The notes under the pieces were generated by a model that was given only the letters and a program-made list of their open reading frames with translations, did not search any database and was not told the origin of the DNA. 34,488 nt of DNA. Source: an uncultured Rhodospirillales bacterium. GTDB lineage: Bacteria > Pseudomonadota > Alphaproteobacteria > Reyranellales > Reyranellaceae. Positions 24,953-34,442 of the stretch are shown here, one piece after another. Made by a program: the position numbers and the translations under genes. The stretch spans positions 1 through 34,488 of the forward strand of contig CAMFJT010000028.1 in NCBI GenBank assembly GCA_945957125.1, written 5' to 3'. The first letter of the stretch is position 1; every line of letters starts with the position of its first letter.

Positions 24953-27900
24953 ATGAACATCTCGAAGTTCTTCATCGACCGGCCGGTCCTGGCCAACGTG
25001 CTGGCAATCGTCATCGTGCTGATCGGCGGCGTCGCCGCCTTCAGCCTGCCGATCGCGCAATATCCCAACATCGTCCCGCCGACGGTGTCGGTGACGACCA
25101 CCTACCCGGGCGCATCGGCGGCCACCGTGGTCAACCAGGTCGCGCTGCCGGTCGAGCTGCAGGTCAACGGCGTCGAAGGCATGATCTACATGCAGTCGAC
25201 CAGCACCGATACCGGCACCTATACCCTCATCGTCACGTTCGATATCGGCACCGATCTCGACTTCGCCCAGGTGCTGGTTCAGAACCGGGTGAGCGCCGCG
25301 CTCGCCTCGCTGCCGGCGGCGGTCCAGGCCCAAGGCCTGACGGTGCAGAAGAAGTCGACCTCGATGCTCGAGATCGTGTCGCTGTCCTCGCCCGACAATC
25401 GCTACGACAGCCTCTATCTCAGCAACTACGCGACGATCAACGTGGTCAACGAGCTGGAGCGCGTGCCGGGCGTCGGCAACGTCACGGTGCTGGGCGTCGG
25501 CACCTATTCGATGCGCATCTGGCTCGACCCGATGAAGCTCTACACGTTCAGCCTCTCGCCCAGCGAGGTCATCAACGCCGTGCAGTCGCAGAGCCAGCCG
25601 GTGACCGCCGGCCAGGCAGGCATGCCGCCGACCGGCAAGGACCAGAGCTTCCAGTACACCGTCGACATCCAGGGCCAGCTCGACGCGCCGGAGCAGTTCG
25701 CGAACATCGTGGTCAAGGCCGCAAGCGGCAGCGGCGGCCGCATCGTGCGGCTGAAGGACGTGGCGAGGGTCGAGCTCGGCGCCCAGACCTACGCCACCGA
25801 CTTCAACGTCGACGGCAAGCCCGCCGCGGGCCTGGCCATCTACCAGACGCCGGAGGCGAACGCGCTCGCCGTGGCCGGCGCCGTCGAGAAGAAGATGGAG
25901 GAGCTCAAGCGCGCCTTCCCGCCCGGCCTCGCCTACAGCGTGCCGTTCGACACCACGGCCTTCGTGCGCACCTCGATCAACGAGGTGTTCATGACGCTGT
26001 TCGAGGCCGGCATCCTGGTGCTGGTGGTGATCGTCGTCTTCCTGCAGGACTGGCGCGCGACGCTGGTGCCGGCGACCACGATCCCGGTCACCATCATCGG
26101 CTCGTTCGCAGCGATGGCCGCACTCGGCTTCACGATCAACCTGTCGACCCTGTTCGGCATCGTTCTGGCGATCGGCATCGTGGTCGACGACGCGATCGTC
26201 ATCGTCGAGGGCGTGGCGCACCACATCGAGCGCGGCCTGTCGTCCCGCGACGCGGCGGTCAAGGCGATGGGGGAGCTGTTCGGGCCGGTGGTCGGCATCA
26301 CGCTCGTGCTGATGTCGGTGTTCATCCCGGCTGCCTTCGTGCCCGGCCTGACCGGCAAGATGTTCGCCCAGTTCGCCCTGGTGATCGCCGCCACCGCCTT
26401 CATCAGCGCGATCAACGCCGCGACGCTGAAGCCCACGCAGTGCGCGATGTGGCTAAGGCCGTCGGTGCCGCCGGAGAAGCGCAACGTCTTCTTTCGCACC
26501 TTCAACGCCGGCTACGGCAAGGTCGAGCACGCCTATGCCCGGCTGATCGGCGGCATGGTCAAGCACGCCGGCCTGATGGTCCTGCTGGCGCTGGTGCTGG
26601 CGGGGATCGGCGGCTGGGGCATCGCCCGGCTGCCCGGCGCCTTCATTCCCAACGAGGATCAGGGCTACCTGATGATCGGCGTACAGCTCCCGGACGGGGC
26701 CTCGCTCGGCCGCACCGGTGCCACGCTGGCGGAAGCCTCGCGCATCGCCAAGGCGACGCCGGGCGTGCGTCAGGTCGTGGCGATCACCGGCGTGTCGATC
26801 CTCGACAACATGGCGCAGCTCGCCAATGCCGGAGTCGCCTTCGTCGTGCTCGACGACTGGAGCAAGCGCCTCAAGAACCAGGGGCAGGACCTACGCTCCA
26901 TCGCCCAGAGCCTGCAGCGCGCGACCGCCGATCTGCCGGACGGTCGCAGCATCATCCTCGCCCCGCCCCCGATCCAGGGCATCGGCAACGCCTCGGGCTT
27001 CCAGATGCAGATCGAGCAGCGCGACGGCAGCTTCGACCTCGGCAAGCTGCAGTCCGCGACCGACGAGGTGATCGAGCTGGCGCGCACCCAGACCTCGATC
27101 GCCAATCCGTTCACCAGCTTCCGCGCCGGTGCACCGCACATCGAGGTCGAGGTCGACCGCACCAAGGCGGAGAGCCTGAACGTGGCGGTCGGCGACGTGT
27201 TCAGCACGCTGTCGTCGTTCGTCGGTTCCGCCTATGTCAACCGCTTCAACAAGTTCGGCCTCAGCCTGCAGGTCTATGTCCAGGCCGACGCTCAGTATCG
27301 CGCCCATCCCGAGGACCTGCTCAAGCTCAACGTCAGGAGTTCCGACGGCAAGATGATTCCGATCGGCACGCTCGCCCGGCTCAAGCCGGCTCAGGGTGCG
27401 GCAATCATCAGCCTGTACAATCTCTATCCGTCGGCCGCGATCGTGGGCACCCCGGCGCCGGGCTTCAGCTCGGGCCAGGCCCTCGACCTGATGAGCGAGA
27501 TCGCCGCCAACGCGCTGCCGCCGGGCACGGGCTACGAATGGACCGCGATGTCCTTCCAGGAAACCATCGTCGGCAATCAGATCGTCTACGTCTTCGGTCT
27601 GGCCATCCTGCTGGTCTATCTCTGCCTCGCCGGCCAGTACGAGAGCTGGATCGCACCGCTGGGGGTGATCCTCGCCGTGCCGCTGGCGCTGAGCGGCCCC
27701 GCGATTGCGCTCGCCGCCGTCGGCCTGCCCAACAACCTCTACACGCAGATCGGCCTGATGTTGCTGATCGCGCTCGGCGCCAAGAACGCCATCCTGATCG
27801 TCGAGGTGGCGCGCGAGGTGCGCATGATCCAGGGCAAGCCGGTCGCCGAGGCGGCGGTCGAGGCGGCGATCACCCGGTTGCGCCCGATCCTGATGACCTC

Positions 27901-28120
27901 GTTCGCCTTCATCCTCGGCGTCGTGCCGCTGGTGACGGCTACCGGCGCCGGCGCCGCCGCGCGCGTCTCGCTCGGCATGTGCGTCATGAGCGGCATGATC
28001 GCCTCGACCTGCCTGGCGGTCCTCTTCGTGCCGTCCTTCTTCACCGTCCTGCAGCGCTTCGAGGAGCGGCTGAAGGCCCGCAAGGCCCCTCCGGCCGCCA
28101 TAGCGCAATCCGAGGCGTAG
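24953..28120 (+). CDS. RND multidrug efflux pump, HAE1 family (AcrB/MexB-like)
   Basis: A 1055-residue inner-membrane proton/drug antiporter of full length. Twelve membrane segments and two large periplasmic loops are expected. The proton-relay residues are present: the adjacent aspartates in LAIGIVVDDAIVIVEG on helix 4 and the lysine in LGAKNAILIVEV on helix 10. The N-terminus FFIDRPVLANVLAIVIVLIGG is typical. With the adaptor encoded 6 bases upstream it forms two thirds of a tripartite pump; no outer-membrane channel gene follows, so a TolC-like protein must be supplied from elsewhere. No TetR- or MarR-type regulator lies nearby. Confidence 0.96.
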   Translation: MNISKFFIDRPVLANVLAIVIVLIGGVAAFSLPIAQYPNIVPPTVSVTTTYPGASAATVVNQVALPVELQVNGVEGMIYMQSTSTDTGTYTLIVTFDIGTDLDFAQVLVQNRVSAALASLPAAVQAQGLTVQKKSTSMLEIVSLSSPDNRYDSLYLSNYATINVVNELERVPGVGNVTVLGVGTYSMRIWLDPMKLYTFSLSPSEVINAVQSQSQPVTAGQAGMPPTGKDQSFQYTVDIQGQLDAPEQFANIVVKAASGSGGRIVRLKDVARVELGAQTYATDFNVDGKPAAGLAIYQTPEANALAVAGAVEKKMEELKRAFPPGLAYSVPFDTTAFVRTSINEVFMTLFEAGILVLVVIVVFLQDWRATLVPATTIPVTIIGSFAAMAALGFTINLSTLFGIVLAIGIVVDDAIVIVEGVAHHIERGLSSRDAAVKAMGELFGPVVGITLVLMSVFIPAAFVPGLTGKMFAQFALVIAATAFISAINAATLKPTQCAMWLRPSVPPEKRNVFFRTFNAGYGKVEHAYARLIGGMVKHAGLMVLLALVLAGIGGWGIARLPGAFIPNEDQGYLMIGVQLPDGASLGRTGATLAEASRIAKATPGVRQVVAITGVSILDNMAQLANAGVAFVVLDDWSKRLKNQGQDLRSIAQSLQRATADLPDGRSIILAPPPIQGIGNASGFQMQIEQRDGSFDLGKLQSATDEVIELARTQTSIANPFTSFRAGAPHIEVEVDRTKAESLNVAVGDVFSTLSSFVGSAYVNRFNKFGLSLQVYVQADAQYRAHPEDLLKLNVRSSDGKMIPIGTLARLKPAQGAAIISLYNLYPSAAIVGTPAPGFSSGQALDLMSEIAANALPPGTGYEWTAMSFQETIVGNQIVYVFGLAILLVYLCLAGQYESWIAPLGVILAVPLALSGPAIALAAVGLPNNLYTQIGLMLLIALGAKNAILIVEVAREVRMIQGKPVAEAAVEAAITRLRPILMTSFAFILGVVPLVTATGAGAAARVSLGMCVMSGMIASTCLAVLFVPSFFTVLQRFEERLKARKAPPAAIAQSEA

Positions 28121-28135
28121 CCCTCTCGAGAACGC

Positions 28136-28176
28136 TCTTGCCGGAGCGCAGGCGCGACGCCCGCACTCCGGCAAGA
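28136..28176 (+). terminator. Hairpin after the RND operon
   Basis: A perfect 11-bp inverted repeat, TCTTGCCGGAG (28136-28146) with CTCCGGCAAGA (28166-28176), encloses a 19-base loop and lies 15 bases past the pump stop codon. Its place fits a transcription terminator for the efflux operon. There is no following T tract, so it may act by a factor-dependent route or only stabilise the message end. Confidence 0.45.
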
Positions 28177-28238
28177 CGATCAGGTGGAACCTGCCCGGTC
28201 CGCGACCGTTGACGCGCGGGAGCGCACGAGGCAGCGGT

Positions 28239-29768
28239 ATGGAGTCGACCCGACGTCAGATGGCGACGCGCGCCACACTGGTGGTCGACGCCGCCGATTA
28301 CTTCGCCGCGGCGCGGCTCGGCATGCTGCAGGCGCGACGCCGCATCATGCTGATCGGCTGGGATTTCGACGCGCGCATCCAGCTCGCGGATCCAGAGAAG
28401 CGGCTGCCGGGCGAACCCCGCACCCTGGGTGACTTCATCCTCTGGCTGGTCGAGAGGTCTCCCGATCTCGAGGTCTTCCTGCTGCGCTGGAACATCGGCG
28501 CGCTGCGCACCCTGTTCCGCGGGACCACGCTGGTCACGCTGATGCGCTGGATGGCCCATCCGCGCATCCATACCCGGCTCGATGCCGCTTCACCGCCCGG
28601 CGCCGCCCATCACCACAAGATCGTGGTGATCGACGATCGCCTCGCCTTCTGCGGCGGCATCGACATGACCAGCAATCGCTGGGACACGCCGGCGCATCTC
28701 GACGACGACCCGCGGCGCACCATGCCGAACGGCGCGCCCTACGGTCCGTGGCACGATTCGACGATGGCAGTGCAGGGCCCAGCCGCCGCTGCGCTGGGCG
28801 CCCTCGCGCGCGAGCGCTGGCGCGAGGCTGGCGGGCAGGCGCTCGAGGCCGTCCTGCCGCTCGATCCTTCGTCAGGCGAGGCCGCGCCCTGGCCCGACGG
28901 CCTGGCGCCGCATTTCCAGGACGTGACGGTGTCGATCAGCCGGTCGCGGCCGGCGACGGCCGGCGGACCGGCGATCGTCGAGGTCGAGGACACCTTCCTG
29001 GCCGAGATCGCCGCCGCCCGGCGCTACATCTTCGCCGAGAGCCAATATTTCGCCGCGCGCCGCATCGCGGAGGCCATGGCCGACCGGCTGGCCGAACCCG
29101 ACGGTCCGGAGATCGTGCTGATCAACCCCGAACGCGCGCATGGGTGGCTGGAGCCGATCGCCATGGACACCGCTCGCGCCCGCCTCGTCGAGGTGATGCG
29201 CCAAGCCGACATCCATCGCCGCTTCCGCCTCTACCATCCGGTCACCGCGGCGGGCCGGGCGATCTACGTCCACGCCAAGGTCCTGATCGTCGACGACCGC
29301 ATCCTGCACGTCGGCTCGTCCAACATGAACAACCGCTCGCTGCGGCTCGATACCGAATGCGACGTGACGATCGACGCCCGCACCGCCGTGGAGGACGAGG
29401 AGGCCGGCAGGATCCGTGCGGCCATCGCGGGCCTTCGCGACCGGTTGCTCGGCGAGCATCTCGGGCTCGCGCCGTATGCGGTGCGCGCGCGGATCGAGGC
29501 GGAGGGCTCGCTGATCGCCGCCATCGAGGCCCTGCGGGGTGACGGCCGGTCGCTTCGCCCCTACCGGGCGCCGGTGCTCAACGATGTCGAGACCTGGCTG
29601 GCGGACAACGAGCTCCTCGATCCGGAAGGGCCCGAGGAGATTTTCAAGCCGCTGTCACAGCGCGGCTTGCTGCGCCGCCTCCGCTTCCGCAGACGCCATC
29701 GCGCCTTGCGTTCGCCCACGTCGTCCCGCAAGTCGGACCGTCTGGTGCCGGACGAGCCGGCGGCCTGA
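28239..29768 (+). CDS. Phospholipase D-like / cardiolipin synthase-like protein
   Basis: A 509-residue protein with two HKD motifs, the mark of the phospholipase D superfamily: H125-x-K127-x4-D132 (HHHKIVVIDD) and H345-x-K347-x4-D352 (VHAKVLIVDD), each followed by a Gly/Ser-Asn segment (CGGIDMTSNRWD, VGSSNMNNRSLRLD). The two motifs form one active site for phosphodiester transfer or hydrolysis, as in cardiolipin synthases. Unlike ClsA it has no N-terminal membrane helices. The C-terminal 40 residues are very basic (LLRRLRFRRRHRALR), which could bind anionic lipids. ATG 28239 is preferred over the TTG at 28209. It converges with the acyltransferase-like gene. Confidence 0.87.
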   Translation: MESTRRQMATRATLVVDAADYFAAARLGMLQARRRIMLIGWDFDARIQLADPEKRLPGEPRTLGDFILWLVERSPDLEVFLLRWNIGALRTLFRGTTLVTLMRWMAHPRIHTRLDAASPPGAAHHHKIVVIDDRLAFCGGIDMTSNRWDTPAHLDDDPRRTMPNGAPYGPWHDSTMAVQGPAAAALGALARERWREAGGQALEAVLPLDPSSGEAAPWPDGLAPHFQDVTVSISRSRPATAGGPAIVEVEDTFLAEIAAARRYIFAESQYFAARRIAEAMADRLAEPDGPEIVLINPERAHGWLEPIAMDTARARLVEVMRQADIHRRFRLYHPVTAAGRAIYVHAKVLIVDDRILHVGSSNMNNRSLRLDTECDVTIDARTAVEDEEAGRIRAAIAGLRDRLLGEHLGLAPYAVRARIEAEGSLIAAIEALRGDGRSLRPYRAPVLNDVETWLADNELLDPEGPEEIFKPLSQRGLLRRLRFRRRHRALRSPTSSRKSDRLVPDEPAA

Positions 29769-29789
29769 CGGCGCGCGGCTGCGGTACGA

Positions 29790-31001
29790 TCAAGCGTAAC
29801 CGAGAAGGCCAACCAGCATGTCGCCGGGTACCGGATTCCTGTTCATGTGGACCAGCAGGATCGGCAGCGACACACGGGCCAACCGCCGCGCCAGGACTGC
29901 CTTGGTCTCGTTCTTCATGCGCGCGAGGTGGGTCCTCAGCCGGCGCAGGCCGACGACACGCCAGCGCTGCAGGACGAACGGCAGCCCGCGCAGGCTCGTG
30001 GCCACGTACCACGTCTCCGTGCCGCAGCAGCACGGCGCCCAGCCTCTTTTGTAGGCCGCCTCGCCGATCCGCATGTCATAGTCGAGATTGCGCGCAAACG
30101 CCCATGAGAGACAGTGCTCGGTGATGAGCTGGCCCGGCGAGTAGGAACTCCAGGCCGGATCGTAGGCGCCGATCAGCGCTTCGACCCGTGCGCCATCGAC
30201 GGTGACGAGATCGGCCGCGATCGTCACGCCATCCACCTTGAGCGTGAACAGGATCACGCCCGTCTCGCCGTCCGACGCCTCGGCCAGGGCGGCGAGGAAG
30301 TTGCGATAATCCTGCCGTCCGATCCACGCGCTCGACATGCCCTGGCTGGCGAGCCACCGCTTCTTCCGCGCCAGCAGCCAGTCGACGGCCTCGGCGCGAC
30401 CGGTGCGCGGCTCGACCGAGATGACGAAATCGCCCTTCTCGGCCAGCCGACGACGCGCGCGTCGCAAGGTGGCGCGCACCGAGGCCGTGAGCGATGCCTG
30501 GTAGGCCGTCCAATCGGCATAGTTGCAACGCGGGGCCGACAGCGCCGGCGCCGGGAAATCGGCCGCCCGCCACAGGCCGGCGGTGCCGGCTACCGACGCG
30601 AATGCCGAGTCCTCGCGAACATAAGGCAGGATCGCGAGATCGCCGAGGCCCGCCGCCGCCTGCCACAACCGTTCCATGCGCCGACGGGCATCGATCCCCG
30701 GCTCGACCAGCGGCGCACAATATTCGCTTGCCTCCGCCCCGAGCGGCCGCACGATACGCCGACGATCCTCGAGATGCGTCACCAGCGGCCAGACGCCGAC
30801 CAGCCGCTCTTCGGACCACAGCGACAGGCAATGCAGTTCGCGTCCCCTCGGCTGGCAAACCAGGCGCCATCCTGTCTCTGCCCACGCGACGGTCTGCGTG
30901 AACCGGTGATCGGGACAGCGCGACAGAAGGTTATTCCAGTGAGGAGCCAAGGCAGCCAGCTCATCGGCCGATCCGGCAACGAGAAGACGATCCTGAACCA
31001 T
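29790..31001 (-). CDS. BioF2/CelD-like GNAT acyltransferase
   Basis: A 403-residue protein of the COG5653 (CelD/BioF2-like, Acetyltransf_6) group. The N-terminal GNAT-like lobe (residues about 15-150, LAPHWNNLLSRCPDHRFTQTVAWAETGW) and the central GNAT domain (about 170-320) are both recognisable. The second holds RRARRRLAEKGDF, ILFTLKVDGVTIAADLVTVDG and YDPAWSSYSPGQLITEHCLSWAF, the usual order for the family. Related proteins are linked to exopolysaccharide or cellulose acylation and cell-surface modification. It is cytosolic by sequence. A short basic C-terminal region follows. No polysaccharide genes sit next to it, so the acceptor is unknown. Confidence 0.8.
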   Translation of the reverse strand: MVQDRLLVAGSADELAALAPHWNNLLSRCPDHRFTQTVAWAETGWRLVCQPRGRELHCLSLWSEERLVGVWPLVTHLEDRRRIVRPLGAEASEYCAPLVEPGIDARRRMERLWQAAAGLGDLAILPYVREDSAFASVAGTAGLWRAADFPAPALSAPRCNYADWTAYQASLTASVRATLRRARRRLAEKGDFVISVEPRTGRAEAVDWLLARKKRWLASQGMSSAWIGRQDYRNFLAALAEASDGETGVILFTLKVDGVTIAADLVTVDGARVEALIGAYDPAWSSYSPGQLITEHCLSWAFARNLDYDMRIGEAAYKRGWAPCCCGTETWYVATSLRGLPFVLQRWRVVGLRRLRTHLARMKNETKAVLARRLARVSLPILLVHMNRNPVPGDMLVGLLGYA

Positions 31002-31396
31002 TTGCAGTCATCGTAAAGAATCGCACGCATACTGCAATAGCACTATGAATGAGAAAATCGCCAAGCCCTTGCGGGCGTCCCGCCGACCGTGTCTGGTCAA
31101 TCCGTGAACTCCGAGGATGCGCCCCCGACTTGCCGACTCCTTGATCAGACGAAGCGTGCGGGCGTGCGCCGCCCACAGGAGACAAGCGAGGTGAACCACG
31201 CCTGTCTCCGCGCCCCCGGCAGAGCGGACCGAAGAATGCCGAAGGGGGCGGCCGAGGTAAGGATGGCCGCGAGAGGCGGGTCTCTCGACACCACGTCGCT
31301 CCGCCCGGGACGATGCGCGAAAGGTGCTTTCCTCTACGGTCGGCCGATATCCCCTCCCGCAAGGACCTCCGATCTCGAGGAGCGGCGCTTCAGGCG
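31002..31396. other. 395-base intergenic region with one long hairpin
   Basis: The region between the divergent acyltransferase-like and transporter genes has no convincing coding sequence. The first 60 bases are comparatively AT-rich and probably hold the minus-strand promoter. A hairpin pairs CGCCCCC (31211-31217) with GGGGGCG (31244-31250), and GGCA (31218-31221) with TGCC (31237-31240), with a 3-base bulge. It lies about 150 bases upstream of the transporter start and could be part of a structured leader or a small RNA. I match it to no known riboswitch. Confidence 0.3.
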
Positions 31397-32887
31397 ATGA
31401 CCGAGTTTTCCTCCACGCGCGACGCGGCGAGCCAGCTCATCGTCGCGGCAGTCCTGATCGGCGTGTTCGCGCTGCTGGCCGCCGACCGCGTCCATCGCGT
31501 CCTGGTGCCGATCGGCGCGGTGGGATTGATCTGGCTGATCTCCTATTTCACGCCGTGGCGGCTGATCTCGTTCGAGGGCGCCCGGCAGGCGGTCGACCTC
31601 AACGTCATCCTGCTGCTGTTCGCCATGATGGCGCTGGTCGGGGTGCTCAAGACCACCAACGTCTTCCCCTGGGCGGTCGACCGGCTGCTGGTGCGCTCTC
31701 GCGGCAATCCCGCCCGGGCGCTGGGTTTCGTCGTGTGGTTCACGGGCATCCTGTCGGCCCTGCTCGACAACGTCACCACTGTGATCTTCACCTATCCGAT
31801 GGCCGCGTCGATGGCGCAGCGCCTGCGGATCAACAGCTCGGCCTTCCTGCTGCCCATGGTGATGGCTGCCAATATCGGTGGGACGGCGACCCTGATCGGC
31901 GATCCGCCCAACGTGCTGATCGGCGCCGACCCGCGCAGCGGCCTCAGCTTCCTCTCCTTCGTCGAGCATCTCACCGTGCCGTGCCTCGTCATGCTGGTCG
32001 TGCTGCTGTGGTACAGCCGCCGTTACTATCCGGCCGACGTGGGACGCGCCGCGCGGGCCGACCGGCCCGAGGCCGTCGTACCCTCGGGCGCCGAGCTGCA
32101 GAACCTGCCGCTGCTGCGCACGACGGCCTGGATCGCGCTGGCGATCCTGGCGGGCTTCCTCACCCATTCGCTGACCCACATGCCGGTCGCGGTGCCGGCG
32201 GTGATCGGCGTCGCCGCCATCCTGCTCGCGCAGGACTACTTCTATCTCCGCACGCACCGGCCGACGGCGGAGGAGCGCCAGCACGGCGTGCTCGCCATCC
32301 TGGAGAAGGACATCGAATGGCCGACGCTCGCCTTCTTCCTGTTCCTGTTCATCCTGGTCGGCGCCGCCGTGGCGACCGGCCTGATCGAGAGCCTCGCACA
32401 GGGGCTGGCCTGGACCGTCGGTGCGATCTCGGGCACCGCCGGCCTGTCATCCCGGGCGACGCTGCTGGTCGCCGCCCTGCTCGTGCTGTGGGTGTCGGGC
32501 GTCCTTTCCGCGGTGATCGACAACATCCCCTACACCGCGGTGACGATCCCGCTGGTCGCGAGCCTGATCGAGCGGCTGCAGGCGGGAACCGACGGGCAGG
32601 TCCTGTGGTGGGCGCTGGCGCTGGGCGCCTGCCTCGGCGGCAACGGAACGCTGATCGGCGCCTCCGCCAACGTCACCGTGACTGGCCTCGCCGAGAAGGA
32701 CGGCCAGCGCATCTCGTTCACCGAGTTCACCGCGTTCGGCGCCCGCGTCACTGGCATCACTCTGGCAATGTCGTCGATCTATCTCGCGCTGTGGCTCTAT
32801 GTCGGCTCGGCGCCCGTCAACATCGCGGGCGCCGCGTCCCTCGCAATTCTGGCGGCGGCACGAGTGCTGCTGTCGCGCCGCGCGTAG
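31397..32887 (+). CDS. ArsB/NhaD (ion transporter) superfamily permease
   Basis: A 496-residue inner-membrane protein with about 11-12 hydrophobic segments. The two inverted halves each carry paired motifs typical of the superfamily: LLDNVTTVIFTYPMA with NIGGTATLIGDPPNVLIG in the first half, and VIDNIPYTAVTIPL with LGGNGTLIGASANV in the second. The charged loop EKDIEWPTLAFFLFLFILVGA begins the second half, as in NhaD and P-protein-like carriers. It could exchange Na+ or H+, or move arsenite, tungstate-like oxyanions or dicarboxylates; no arsenic genes (arsR, arsC) lie nearby, so arsenite is not favoured. ATG 31397 is chosen because it leads directly into the first membrane helix. It converges with the next gene, 13 bases apart. 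Confidence 0.87.
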   Translation: MTEFSSTRDAASQLIVAAVLIGVFALLAADRVHRVLVPIGAVGLIWLISYFTPWRLISFEGARQAVDLNVILLLFAMMALVGVLKTTNVFPWAVDRLLVRSRGNPARALGFVVWFTGILSALLDNVTTVIFTYPMAASMAQRLRINSSAFLLPMVMAANIGGTATLIGDPPNVLIGADPRSGLSFLSFVEHLTVPCLVMLVVLLWYSRRYYPADVGRAARADRPEAVVPSGAELQNLPLLRTTAWIALAILAGFLTHSLTHMPVAVPAVIGVAAILLAQDYFYLRTHRPTAEERQHGVLAILEKDIEWPTLAFFLFLFILVGAAVATGLIESLAQGLAWTVGAISGTAGLSSRATLLVAALLVLWVSGVLSAVIDNIPYTAVTIPLVASLIERLQAGTDGQVLWWALALGACLGGNGTLIGASANVTVTGLAEKDGQRISFTEFTAFGARVTGITLAMSSIYLALWLYVGSAPVNIAGAASLAILAAARVLLSRRA

Positions 32888-32900
32888 CGGCGCTTCGTTC

Positions 32901-34442
32901 TCACTTCTTGACGATGTTCCAGACCAGCGCCACGGGCGCGGGCAGCCAACCCTCGAGACGATCCTTGCGGTAAGCACCGAAGCCGCGCGCCTGGCCGACC
33001 GGCACGTAGATGCCCTGCTCGATCACCCGGTCCGAGATGGCGAAGCCCAGGATTTTGCGCCGGGCTGGGTCGGTCTCGTTGACGAACTCGGCACGCAGCT
33101 TCTCGAGCTGCAGGTCGCAAGGCCAGCCGAACCATGCCTTGTCGCAGCTCGCGGCGGCGAAGTTGCTGGTTCCCGGATTGTCGACATCGACCGTCGGGTT
33201 GGTCGTGAAGAAGATATTCCAGCCGCCCTTGGACGGCGGTTCCTTGCGCGCACGGCGGGCGACCACGGTGTTCCAGTCCATCGCCTGGAGCTCGACCTTG
33301 AACCCCGCCTGCTCGAGCTGCTGCTTGGCGACCGGCTGGAACTGGTTGGACGAGGCGAGATCGGTCTGGTGCAGCATGACGATCGGCGTGCCGTCGTAGC
33401 CGCTCTCCTTCAGCAGCGCGCGCGCCTTGTCGAGATCGGGCTTGATCAGCAGGTCGCCGTATTCCTTGCCATACGGCGCGCCGCAGATGAACGGCGCGTT
33501 GCACACCTGGTAGCGCGCCGGATCTCCGACCTGCGCGCGCTGCAGGTCCTCGATCGCCATGGCGTGCATCGCCGCCTGGCGTGCCTTGACGTTGTCGAAC
33601 GGCGGATGAAGATGATTGAAACGCATCATCCCCTGGCCGCCCAGCGCATTCCAGGCGAAGAGCGCGACATTCCTGTCGGCACGCAGCAGCGGCTGCAAGT
33701 CGGCCGGCGGCGCCTCGATCAGGTCGATCTCGCCCGCCAGCAGGGCGTTGACCGCGCTGTTGGCGTCAGGAATGGCGAGCCATTCGACGCGATCGACCCG
33801 GGCGACCTTGCCGCCCGCCATCATCGACGGCGGTTCGGCACGCGGCCGGTAACGGGGATTGCGGACATAGACGACCTTCTCACCGGCCTTCCATTCGTCC
33901 TTCTTGAAGATGAACGGTCCGGAGCCGGTGGTGTCCTCGATCTGCTTGCCGGGATCGGTCTCTGCAACACGCCGGGGCATCATGAACGGCACGTTGGACC
34001 CGATCTTGCCCAGCGCCTCCAGCACCAGCACGAAGGTCCTGGTGTCGATCGTCTTCAGCTCGGCCGTCGCGCGCATCAGGAGCTGCCCGAAGCCGTCGCG
34101 AGCGCCCCAACGACGGATGGAGGCAACGCAATCGTCCGCCGTGACCGGCTTGCCATCGTGCCATTCGAGCCCGTCGCGCAGCTCAAAGGTCCAGGTCAGC
34201 CGATCGGGCGAAACCTCGTACCGGTCGACCATCTGCGGCTGAATCTTGAAGTCGGCATCCATCGCAAACAGCACGTCGTAGATCATGTAGCCGTGGTTGC
34301 GCGTGATGTTCGCTGTGCTCCAGATCGGATCGAGGAGCTTGAGATCGGCGTGCGCGACCATGCGCAGCGTCGATTGCGCGGACGCCGGAAGCGGCAGGGC
34401 CCCGAGCACCCAGAGCACGATTGCGAGGACCGTCTTGCGCAT
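32901..34442 (-). CDS. ABC transporter substrate-binding protein, family 5 (peptide/nickel type)
   Basis: A 513-residue periplasmic binding protein of the DppA/OppA family. The signal peptide spans residues 1-22 (cleavage near ASA). Family blocks are visible: LKLLDPIWSTANITRNHGYMIYDVLFAMD, then VSPDRLTWTFELRDGLEWHDGKPVTADDCVASIRRW, TGSGPFIFKKDEW, and LLKESGYDGTPIVMLHQTD. It captures a peptide, glutathione-like or other organic ligand for a cognate ABC importer. No permease or ATPase genes follow within the window; partners may lie upstream beyond 34488. ATG 34442 follows AAAGGGA; an earlier in-frame start at 34484 adds a basic tail before the signal peptide and is not favoured. Confidence 0.92.
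   Translation of the reverse strand: MRKTVLAIVLWVLGALPLPASAQSTLRMVAHADLKLLDPIWSTANITRNHGYMIYDVLFAMDADFKIQPQMVDRYEVSPDRLTWTFELRDGLEWHDGKPVTADDCVASIRRWGARDGFGQLLMRATAELKTIDTRTFVLVLEALGKIGSNVPFMMPRRVAETDPGKQIEDTTGSGPFIFKKDEWKAGEKVVYVRNPRYRPRAEPPSMMAGGKVARVDRVEWLAIPDANSAVNALLAGEIDLIEAPPADLQPLLRADRNVALFAWNALGGQGMMRFNHLHPPFDNVKARQAAMHAMAIEDLQRAQVGDPARYQVCNAPFICGAPYGKEYGDLLIKPDLDKARALLKESGYDGTPIVMLHQTDLASSNQFQPVAKQQLEQAGFKVELQAMDWNTVVARRARKEPPSKGGWNIFFTTNPTVDVDNPGTSNFAAASCDKAWFGWPCDLQLEKLRAEFVNETDPARRKILGFAISDRVIEQGIYVPVGQARGFGAYRKDRLEGWLPAPVALVWNIVKK

Noticed and set aside
22433-26224. A continuous 1263-codon minus-strand reading frame extending from the amidase through the adaptor and most of the pump gene.
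   Set aside because: Only the part up to the GTG at 23677 matches the M20 amidase family. The rest is low-complexity, His/Asp/Arg-rich translation opposite well-defined RND genes, as expected from GC-rich antisense DNA.
31008-31199. A 63-residue minus-strand frame with a hydrophobic C-terminus between the acyltransferase-like and transporter genes.
   Set aside because: No ribosome site, no recognisable family, and codon choice unlike the neighbours. It cannot be excluded as a small membrane protein but is not supported.
31397-32887. Arsenite efflux pump ArsB as a definite call.
   Set aside because: Superfamily motifs fit, but there is no arsR, arsC or other arsenic gene and the same motifs occur in NhaD-like and other carriers.
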